A model generated the notes under the pieces. It searched no databases. It was not told the DNA's origin and saw nothing but the letters and a program-made list of their open reading frames with translations. A program made the position numbers and the translations under genes. Positions 24,278 to 36,200 of a DNA stretch of 64,000 bases are shown here, in pieces. Numbering within the stretch: the stretch's first letter is position 1; every line of letters starts with the position of its first letter. The stretch spans positions 13,038,744 to 13,102,743 of the forward strand of contig NC_060248.1 in assembly GCF_921293095.1 (NCBI RefSeq). Direction: 5' to 3'. This DNA comes from Ischnura elegans. Taxonomy: Eukaryota > Arthropoda > Insecta > Odonata > Coenagrionidae.

Positions 24278-27200
24278 TCATTGTGCGAGAAACCAGAGGG
24301 TTGTGCGAAGGGGAGATCCCTCGGGGAGAGCCAGGGCCCATTTGCGAAGGCCCGTGAGCACCACCGAGCACGTCACCAGCACAGCCCCCGAGATGCTGTA
24401 TCGGTTGGGAACTTCACGGAAAAAGGCTACCTGCAGTCAAACAAAGCACAAGGCCATTAGGGGGCAACCCAGGAATTGAATCATTTAGAAAACTGACACT
24501 GGCAGTTGCAAACACACACAATGTAGTCCACCCATCCAAGGCCATAGCTAGAAAATATTTTTGGGGGGTTTATGGAATAGTAGACAAACATAAAATATGC
24601 ATATTTATTATAAACCCTTAAAGGAAAATATAAAAATATTATTATAAAATTTAATTTAGCCTTCTAGCTTTTTTTTGCAGCGAACAAATGAATTGACTCC
24701 TCAGTGTCGATGTCAATTCTGCGGTCCCTCAGGAGGTTCATAAGTCACTCACTTCTCCACTAATTTACAGCACTATTATTTCACACACTGCACTACAACT
24801 ACACACACTTCACCTACAAATTCGCTTAGATAATTATTGACTTGAGTCGCATTGGACTACTAGATGTCCCTGCGTCGCTATTGTAGCCGTTGCCGTTTGG
24901 CTCGGTTCATGATGTAGTAAAGAGGCATTTACGAGGTAGGGAAGGCTTGCGTAAATTATGAAGGGTCGAATAAATATTGTAAAGTGTTATTTAATTTTAT
25001 GTAAATGCTCATGTAATTTTGTATGAATGTGTGTGTGAATGTGAAGTGATGAATGAATGCCTAGATTTTGTATTTTCCCATCCCCCATCCCTCCCACGAT
25101 TCTTCCGTCTACGAAGTGGAAAATTCCGGTGCCTACGTGATACGTGGCATGTTTCTCCCCACCCCACTGTGAAGCCGGAACACCTGCGTACAGAGATGAT
25201 GAAATCCTCCAACCCCGCCCTCCACAGAAAACCACCCCCCCTCCCCTACGGAAGAATAGCCAAAAAAACCCGATGCCTGGGGTTTTTCCATCCACCCATC
25301 CCCCTCCCAGAAAGTGGCTATATAAGCGGAGCGGACGACATGAGGAGAGAGGATTCTGCTGGAGACATCGGCCGGAGGCTCTGCCGGATTAGGAACCAGG
25401 TCTGTGAGGAGAGAGAAAGAAAGGGAGGCAGCACAACGTGGAAAAAGACGAGAGGATTGAACGGCGGTGACTTTGGAAAGAGGAGATAAGAAGGAATCTT
25501 CCTAGCACGCGCAGCAGAAGACGTCGATCCACGGCGCCAACACAGGAGTTCTCTCATCCCACAACGATTCTAGTCGCTGTATCGAGCCAGCCGAGGAAAT
25601 CTTCTCCACCAGCAAATCAGCGAGAGTGTTAAGTACTCCAGCCACCAATATCCCCAAATTTTCAACAGAATCAGAAGAGCCCCACTCCCCATTCCCCTCT
25701 TTCTTCCATTCAAGCGAAGAAGAACAGTGATATTCTCCCGTACATTTTTTTAATATTTTTTTTGAAGTTCCCCCGTGTCCCCGTGTGTGTGTGTATGATT
25801 AATGGTAGTTAGTAAGACAACAAGAGATTATTTGGAATTGGCGATTGTCATTTATCAAGCATTTTTATAATATTTCACGCCAACAATTGTGATCAGGGTT
25901 TATTTTCTTTTTTTGTCATTTATTAATTGATGTTATTAGGTTCAGAACTGGCCAGTAGCAGTAATTTAATTTGTGGTATTCAAAGAGTTATTCATTTATG
26001 TATTTTGTGGAACATTTCCTATTTAAAGTGATAATTAAACGTGTTGTTGGAACTGTAAACTGTTACGTAAGCCTTCATTATTTCGTACGCGCCAGCCTCC
26101 ATTCAGCAAGTGAACCTACCCCAGCTTATCTTTCCATTTCCTTTTCTCCCCCTCCCCCTCCATTTCCCCTAGCCATCGAACCACGGCCCGCTCACCTTGA
26201 GCAATCCCTCCAAGCTATCCTCCCCCACCCCTCTGAAAGTGGAACCCGGACGGGACGACGGACGGGCGGGTTACACTATATAATATTGTCGTGTGAGCAC
26301 CAAGCGAGCATAAAGGAGCTGTTTAATTTTTTTTCATTTTGGGGGGGGAATCAATCCCCCTTGATCCCCCCCCCCTGGCTACGGCCTTGCACCCATCACT
26401 AAGTTCAGCTAACAACAAAGTTCAAGCCGTTCCCTATCAAAAAAGAGACCTTCCACTTCCAAAGAGGAAATTTCACTTCAAATTAATGTTTGTAGTCCAG
26501 CATTACCATGGTAGATGAAAAAATAGTGCATCTACCATTATTCTGTTTTCTACCCATGGCCAATTATGCCTCCCTGGTAGAGGGAGGCAAAGTGCAGGCC
26601 ATACATTCAAATTCCTAGAGGTGCTGTTGTGGTGGTCGAAGTAACAAAATTACATCTTAATGCTCCACAACTTGATGGGGCCTATTCCGTGCACGTCAGC
26701 GAAAACAGGGTTCCCACTCTACCTAAATAATGAAATTCACGGTTTTTTCAGGTTTTCACGGTCTCAATGTCGTCAAATTTATGGTCCGTTTATAAGTGAA
26801 AAATAGGACAATCACTGGCCGTATATTAACTAAAAATTAACGTATGCGACATATGCCATTTGTACGAGACATATAATATAAACGCAGCAATGAAAAGTGA
26901 TATCTGTAATGACGTCAATGTTTGGAAAATTCAGGGCCAACTTCAGGCCCAACCCAACCGCGCTCTTGCCCGGATGCCGAATACCATGGCCTCCTTTAAT
27001 ATGCGAATGCCCTTAGGACCTTCTTCCGTCTGAACACCGGAAGTCCTTTTTTAATTCCTCATGCCTCCGAGAGATTGTTTTTTGCGCACGTTGTTATTAC
27101 CGCACAGTAACCAAATCTCCCTTACCCAATCTTTCTGAGATCGCCGAAAATATTTATAAAAATTGATTATAGAATGTAAAAAATACAAAAAATCAATTTC

Positions 27201-30200
27201 ATATAATTACAGTGGAACCTCTATCTATCATTTTTCAGGGGGATGGACGAAAAAAAATGATGAATGCGGGAAAACGATCGATGCAGGAATGTTTGGATAG
27301 GTTGCCTATGTCCCAGGAAACGCAGGATTTTGGCACGTAATTATGACATTTGTTAAAGGATTCAAAGAAAATTTTAGCCAATTACAGGAATACTAGTACT
27401 TTATCGAGACACTTAGGTCATATTGTGGATTCGAATAATATCTCTTTCAAATATCCTTAAGGAACATGCCACCTCACTAAAAATATTTGCTCTCCACTCG
27501 GCATTAACCCTGCTATTATGGATTTCTCTCTGATGTAAAAATCCATGAAACGCCATTTCCAGTACACGTATTCACGAGAGCAATATGCATGTTATGCCTA
27601 AAACAACCGCTTTCGCCGGCACAGTGATTGGTTGTGAGATGGATCATATAGGCCAAAAATAGTCAATTATTTGTAATGTTCCTGTCTAATAAATATATTT
27701 TTCGTGTAATTTAGGCCATGTGTGAACAATGTTGAGTTAATCGTCAGCGGCACGCCCGCCTGAGCCTCGGCTTCATCCCACTTCTTGTTTTCACCTGGTA
27801 GCTCGCTCTACCCCCCCCCCCCCCCTCCCCCACGTCATGTGCTCGCGGACAGCCCGAGGCGTTCTCCAATGTTCACGCGCTTCTATCCTGGATGCTTTTC
27901 TTCATATTCAATTATTTTCAGCCCATCTTTTGAGGTACTCACTTGTTTTTTCGGAAGGGCGATGGTCCGAAGACGGATAAAAATAAAACTAAAAAAATGA
28001 AACCTTACTTTATTAAACCCACACGAAAAACCCTCATTAGTTTGAAGTCAACCCACCCTAGAAAGTACGGAACCACTCGTGCGAGGTGAAGTTCGGAACT
28101 GATGCTATCGCGTACGTCTTACGCAGAACTCACTGCAGAGGGTGAAGCATAAACACATGACTGCGCCATGAAATTTTTTGTTCTTAAGAGAAGGCAACTT
28201 ACACATTCTTTTCTAATTTTCGTAGCGCCAGATGAGTAGATGAATCCGTATTGTTAGTAGGGAGAAACAAAATATCTTGAGAAGATATCCCTTCCTCAGT
28301 AACTCTTACAACTGAGACTTATAGTATAACACGTAAATTGATAACTGATAATAACCTGATATCCTGTTTTCGGAAAAATGCCACATCAACTGCCAAAAAG
28401 CTCAGGTACGAGGATATCGAGTTTCCCCAGAAATCATAATTGTATTTTTCTGACTATTTTCTTGTTTTAAATGCTTATACCATTTTCCCGAACTGAAGGC
28501 GGCTGGGTGGAAAATAGAAAGTAGCCAATGGGAAGCACTGCCCCTTCCACCTCTCCGTTCCCCTCCATCCCCATCCCTTTTCCCCTCCGCTCCCGTCCAT
28601 CCGGTCGACCAGTGTTGCCAGCCTTGGGAGTAACGGTACTTTCGGGGGCAGCAGAACGAGCGCTCGGCGATCTCCAAAGATTCGGCTTGACAACACTGCC
28701 AGCTGGAGAGCGATGTGCACTCAACGGAGTTCGGAGAGAGACTGCGGGCTCTTGCGCACTTTCTCCTGTCGCTCTTCTGTGATTGGCTAGAAGAGTGGGT
28801 GGGTTGCGAGCACGCTCAAGGTCAGCCGCCTTCAGTTCGGGAAAATGGTATAAATAACGTTAGAAATACGTCGTGTTTGGTCTCATTCTTTTTAGAATTT
28901 CGTGCACTTTACAAATATTTCAATCTAATAGAAGTATAATGCCAATTGCCGAAATTCATTGTTAGACACCTTTTGGGCTAGTAGGTGATTCATGCAGCAG
29001 TTGACCTCCAGAAACTGAACTGGGAACTTTGAAGCAGTTAGGCAGAAAAAGGTCAGTGGGTGAGAAAAGGGGGGGCGCGAAACACGTTTCTATTGTTCTC
29101 GTGTAACTTGATATTTTTTTCGAAGATAAGGTCTTCGTAATACGATCCATGCGTGAGCTGAGACCTTTTTTTATTTAGGAGAAGAGGAAAGCTTCAGAGG
29201 GGGGGAGGCGAGTTCTGAGTGGAGGGGGATAGCGGATCTTGGGAAATGCACTAATGTTACTATCCCACGGCACTCAGCTTCTCCCGATAGTAATTCAAAC
29301 TCCTGGGGATGTCTGTCGTTATTAGCCACAAACAACACTTTGTAAACACTTCGTCTCATTTTCGTTAAATGATGGATGCGGGAAAATTATACGACAGGAC
29401 CGCGATCTTCAAACGATCCAAACGAGGTGAGTGTAGTCTATTGAGAGCTATTGCCATAAATTGAAACCCTATTTGCCGTAGAAATGTTTCCTTAAGTAAA
29501 ATTCCAATGGCAAACTCATATTTCTAAGCATATGGCATATGCCCTAATTTCGTGTGGGAACCGAACTTCTAGTTACAAATCAGATAATTTTCGTAAATGG
29601 TTCATTTTGGGTCCATTAGCAATGCAAATTATTTCATTCGTCCTTTTTCAAATACAAGTCCATCCCAAGCTATCACTGAAATTGAAACGCTTAGACAAAA
29701 TAACAGACTTCTGCCATTAAAATGGAAAATATCGGTCAATGTGTTGTCACATAGTACGGACCAATTACTACACTTCGAATATTCGTGTGTAGAGAAATGC
29801 GTAGACTAAGAGTCTGCGCGTGCCTGACCATGAAACATGATTAACATATCAAATTTGATCAGTAAATCGCAGTATTACTATCAAGATTGAGATATTTTTA
29901 AGGTTTCATGGCGAAATTCACGGCTTTTTCCAGGTTTTTTCACGGTGGACGAAATTCATGGCTTATTCACCGTTTTAAGGTTTTCATGGTTGAGTGGGAA
30001 CCCTGGAAAAGCATAAGTTATAGCTAAGAAAATGAAGGGAGGGAAAGACACACCAATAAACACATTGTCAGACAAATAACAAGTGTTTCCGATCCAAGTA
30101 TCTCTCCAACTTTTACAAGAATTCCCAGACCAATCCCAGACTTCGCCTGGAGTTCACAGCACACAGTTTTAATGCACATAGAAACCCATTTGATTATAGC

Positions 30201-33200
30201 AGATATGCATACTAAGTGAACTGCCCGCAAAAATACACACAAAATATACTCTTGCCAGAAATATTACATTTACCGTCCTCCATGTAAAACTAAATTATGC
30301 CTCAAGTGATGAAAGAAAACTTTAGCATTAGGCTCGAATTCAATAATCACTAGAGGGGACAAAAAATTCGTCACCATGATGATAAAGAATTTGCAAAGCT
30401 TACATAAAAACAAACAAATCAACACAGTAGCCTTCGCCATATAAAAGGTATGAATGACATGAAAGTTAATAACAGTCACAATGCGCATTTTGGATGCCAA
30501 GACTGTCCAAAATCTCTAAATGGAAACTCCAAATGTTTGCGTAAACCCCTCAAATTTTCTGATAAGTTTTACTATATACAGCAAAATGTGGTGGAACAGC
30601 AATGAATGCAGATAAAATACAGAGGAACTAGGTTAGTACGTTCCTCCTTAGTAGGTTTTCCTCCTTAGTATGGCGATTTCTCTGGGTCCCACTACCCATC
30701 CGAACAAAATACAGGTAAAAGTATTTGGTCAGTACGTTTGAAAAAGTTGTGCTTTCCTGTTTAGTACGCTCAATTGCTTACCATGACACAATCTGCAATT
30801 CGTTCTCTACTATCTTCTTAATGGTTGTAAACCTCCAAATTCATGATTTAATTCATTATTATCAGCCATTGCCATTCAATCCACTTTCAATCATTCCACA
30901 TCTCTCTTCCTATGGCCGTGATTTATCCAATGCATTTCTCAATTCTTGCGACGCTATGAATAATACATGTAACTGTCTTGGGGAAATCTATGAAACATTG
31001 TGATTTCTATTCACATGGTATTGTTTTTCAATGTAGAGCTCATTTCTCGATTTTAAATGTGAAAAGAGTTCAGGAAGGCGATTCTATGAGAACTACCAAT
31101 AGCAATTGTAATTATGACAACTTTTCCACAGATTGCAATTACCCAAACTGCTATTATTTTCTTTCCTCGTTAGCACGTTTGCCTGGTTAGTACATTTATT
31201 TTTTTCTGGTTCCTTCAGAAACGTACTGAACAAGTTCTACTGTAATATTAATTAAACTACACAATCCTTTTAATGGTATAAGTTTAACGCTATGCCAAAA
31301 ACCCACTGCAACTTCTGCCATCAAGTAGAGTGGAGAGTAAATAAGTTTTATTTTATTTCTATTCCCTGTGAGATAAACTCAAAACAGCAAGTATTTTATA
31401 AGCAATTTAAATAAATTAAAGCCAAAACTGCATTGCTCCAGGTTAAATTGTTTTCATGTAGTTTAAGTTCATTAATCCCTAGACAGAACGAAAAAGGATT
31501 CTTGTGCACTATTGCACAGGGTTGTGCTTGAGGATGACCAGGTAAGTCAAAACGGGTTGCAGTTATATTTTTTGTGGAATAACAAAGTTCTTGTTTATAC
31601 TTATTTAAAATGTTAAGCATATTCCACAAAGTTTTGCCAAACGCAAGATGAACTGATGAAATCAATTGGGCAAGAATTAGTTGTTTCACTTGTTTGCTTA
31701 ATTTTCTTTTGATGTTATATTCAGTCGATTCTCGCTTATGCCCGCAAGGAAGCGGCAATCTGATGTATGATTATGTACTTACGATTATTTGCTGTTCTCA
31801 TTAAATTTGTGTTAAAAAAAGAAGGATTTGTAGAAGGCTCTCGTTCTTTCAAGCGCACCTATCACCAAGAGGCCACTCATACGTTCCTTACCCTTCTCGC
31901 GCACCCCGTCCCCTTTCCCTCCCAAAGAAAAAAAATCCCTTCCCCTTTTCTAGTCCACCCCAATCCCTCCCACTCTCCCCTTGACCCATGACGAGAGGTC
32001 ACAATAAGGGTATTCAATAGAGATGTGCGAATAGTATCCGCGAATACTCGAATACCTCGAATACTAGAAAGTATTCGATATTCGAGGTCTCGAATAGTTA
32101 TGCGAAAAGAACCGCCTCGAATACCTCGAATACTGTGAATTTCGCGTCGTACACTGTCACACGCACGTCATTGGTAGTTGACTCGGAAAAATGTACAGAA
32201 CTCTAGTCTTTTAGTGCATGCAGCGCCGTTATAGGCAAGTTGACGAACTACATCAAATTCGCGGGTCAGAGTGGTGAAAAGAGTTCGACGTGGGGAACCT
32301 AAATTGATCAGGGTGAAAAAATCCTAAAATCCCCGGTTTCCCCCACCAGGAAACTCCAGTGCCGTGGGATTGTAACATCGGCGCATTTCCCACGATCTGC
32401 TATCCCCCTCCATTCAGCATTCGCCTCACCCACTCTGAAGCTTTCATCTTCTCCGAAATCAAACAAAAGGTCCTTGCTCGGGCAGGGGTCGTATTACGAA
32501 GACCTTAGCTTCGAAAAAAATATCAAATTACACGAGAACAATAAAGACGTGTCTCACGCCCCCCTTTTCTAACCCACTGACCTTTTTCTGCCTACCTGCT
32601 TCGAAGTTCCCCATTTCTGGAGCTCAACTGCTGCATGAGTACCGTGGGATAGTAACATTAGCGCATTTCCCAAGATCCGCTATCCCCCTCTGAGGCTTTC
32701 CTCTTCTCCGAAATAAAAAAGATCACAGCTAGCGCAGGGATCAAATTACGAAGACCTTAGCTTCGAAAAAAGTATCAAGTTACGCGAGAAAAATAAAAAC
32801 GTGTCTCGTGCCCACCCCCTTTTCGCACCCACTGACCTTTTTCTACCTACCTGCTTCGAATTTCCCCCTTTCTGGAGGTCAACTGCTGCATGAGTCATCT
32901 ACTAGCCCGAAAGGTGTCTAACAATGACTTTCGGCAATTATTATTACACCTTTATTGGATTGAAAAATTAGTAACGTGCGCGTAATTTAAAAAAGAACAA
33001 GACCAAACGCGACGCATTTCTGACTTTATTTAAGCATTTTACGCGAGGAAATAAATGTCAAAGTAGGACGGAGGCTTGGCATTCCGGCGAGACTCGATAT
33101 GAGCAGCAGAGCTTCTCGGAAGTTGATGCGGTATTTTTTTCCGAAAACATATATCAAGTTACAATTTATGAGTGGTGCTATTTATCTTTATTGTTACAGT

Positions 33201-36200
33201 CCCAGACGAAGGAATATATTCCCAGGATATTTGGTTTCTCCCTGATAGCAATTCCAATTCATCTTCTTATCTCGTGATAACTCCCAAAGATGGACTGAAA
33301 ATAATTGAAGAAAATCCGGTGGAGAAGAGCTTGTATTTTACAAAATGCCTCAGATTGTCAGCTAGCACTTGGCAGCAGGAGTGGGGGTAAAGCGATGTGA
33401 GTTGAATTAATTATATGCCCAATTGTTTCCATAAAATTAAAATATTCCATTAATCAGCTACATTCCTGTTCGAATCCTTTAAAGGAAATCAAAATTACTC
33501 CCCAAAATCTTGTGTTGCCTGCTGCATAGGCAACCGAGTCAAACATTCCAGTATTCATCGTTTAGTATTCGAGGTATTCGAATATTCGAGCAATGATTTA
33601 ATATTCGAATTCGATATTCGAGTTCGAGAAATTTGCTATTCAACCCATCTCTAGTATTCAAGTAATCAAGGTTCACACGATTCACCGCCTCACCTGCCAA
33701 ATAAAGGCAAAAACAATGTCAGCAGAGCGAGCAATGGCCACAGGGCCAGCCTGCTCGATCTGCAGAGCCACGGTGAGAAGTATCTGGCCACCAAAGGAGA
33801 AAGCAGCAAGCGCCACCACAAGCAGTCGGTCCCAACCACAGCGCGGGATGCACAGCTCCCCCAGCAACCAGCTCGTGCCAATCGTCTGCACCAGGGCAAA
33901 CGTTCCAAAGTTGGCCATGATGACGGAGAAATGGAGACCTGCACAGGGAAAAAGGAAGAGAGACAGTTGGTAGAATAGAAATTTACCATCCTTGGGCTTC
34001 TTCAACCATGTAAAATGAACATGCAGGAAATAACACATCCCTTTCTAATAAAACTTAAAGCAAAAACTGAAAACCATTAGAAAGAAATTGGTTCACAAAT
34101 TCTATCAATCAAATTATCTCAGTGGAGAACAATATGTATCACACCTTAGTTCAGTTAAAAAATGTCTCCATAATTTAAACTTGTAATAAATTAACTGTTC
34201 GGAAATTTCTAGAACAGACTTATATCAACTGATTTTAATATATTTAAATCAAGTGATTCTAATCACCATAAAAACCGTGATTTAGATCAATCAAACTTGC
34301 TTATTAGTGTCAAACTGTGTGAAAAACCCACAGAGAAAAAATCATTCATCTTGACTGGGTTCGTATCTCGGTCAAGGCGAATGATTTTTTTCTCTGTGGG
34401 TTTTTCGCACAATTTGTGCATTGCGGGTGACTCCCATAAAGTTATCACCGCAGCTAGTCCCGGTATACTTAAATTGGTGTAAAGTGCAAAAGGAATGAGT
34501 ACTGGAAGATCCTTTAAATCCAACTCCCATCCACAAAAGTATATATCAAGAGCTATGACAGGCCAATAATTCATCCGAATTGGGTGAATCCACAATTTTG
34601 GTGAAAATACTCCATTTGCACCAATTTCTCCATGTTTCCGGTGCAACCGCGTGGGTTAGTTGGTGATGACAGCAGTTTCGCTGGCACTGCTGCCAGCGTC
34701 TTCAGGTCGAAGATGAAACTGTTGTCATCACCAACAAACCCACGCGGTTGCACCGGAAACATGGAGAAATTGGAACCTGAACACCGCAGAAACCTACGTA
34801 GTCACTCCATTTGCACATTTATTTTGGGTGACAACTTGAACAGGAGCTGAAATCCTATGCTGACTTCTCCATACTACTTCAAGTCTCAAAACATTACACA
34901 CATTTTACCGAATATCAATGTCCTCATAATTATTAAAAAGTAGATTGTCCGATGCCAGAATTTAGCTACACAATAAAATTAATTAAAATCACAAATTTCA
35001 TTGAAATGAATTCCTGTGGGAATTAATGTGAAGTGGGGATGAGGTCTTACCTTTCAGTGCTCGCAATAAGACGTAAGCATTAGCACCAAAGAGGGTGGCA
35101 GCAAAGGCGGCCGCAGCACCCCAGGCCGTGTGGTCACTCATTGGGTCGCCATCGGCATGCGCTCCCAGGGGTGGTTCATCCGCTCCAAAGAGGAAGGGGG
35201 GCCTTGTGATAAGGGCGACGCCCACCAGCGTCAGGCAGATGGTGAACGCGTGGAACAGGCCACATGGCTCCTGCCAAAGACACAATGCACAACAATCAAC
35301 AATGACAACAACAGCTGCTACTGCATACACATTAGCGGATTCAATGGACCATAAAATCTTCTATGAATCATGGCATTGCTTCGCAGTGTCACAATACACA
35401 CATCTCAAGGTCTAAGTACTTGGCAGCACATTTTCTCTACATGCATTTTTTTTCCCTTAACTGTGTATACAGTAGAACACTAATTTTATAAAGTTAAAGG
35501 GACCCAAATTTCTATAGCTTGTTAATTAGAGGTTTGTTTTGTAAAAGGTAGTTTGTTTTTGTGTGTTGCTGGTTGTATACATTTCTCGCAAGGCAGGTGT
35601 GTGATTGTCCTAAACAATACCACCTTACTCATTTTCTATGGTCAGTATTTACATAACATGGGACAACATTCCTAAATTCAAAGTGACACCTAGACGTTCT
35701 TGCAGTGGTAAAAGTTAAAAACTGTCAACAACTACGATTGAATTTTTAAATAACCATCTAGACATTAATCAAGACACGGAAGCTAAAGAGGATAAGTTAA
35801 ATTGAGTGAAGTACCACTTCACCATATAGATAAGTGGCACTTCACTCACTTCACCTGATAAGCTGCCACTGCCACAACCTGGGATACAGTCTATAGTGAA
35901 CCCAAAGGATCCCCCAAAATTCTTATCTTTGACTTTACAAATATATAGAATATAAATACTACAATATTCAAAAACATTTTTCAAAACAATACTTGGATAA
36001 AAACTGAGTAATTAACCAACAGACACTGGTGGAAAACATGAATACCAAAATCATCCAAGAATAAAAATATTTTTTTTAAGTGATGTAGCATTGTGGCCCC
36101 ACATAATTGTAATTCAAGATTATTTTTTAAAAACAACTTAAATATTTCCATTTGTCAACACTTAGTGTTCCACAAACTTAGCATAAACAGGTTCCTGGCA

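Noticed and set aside
25019-25489. 156-codon frame as a gene
   Set aside because: Lies inside the 24537-26389 mobile element and overlaps equally open frames on the other strand.
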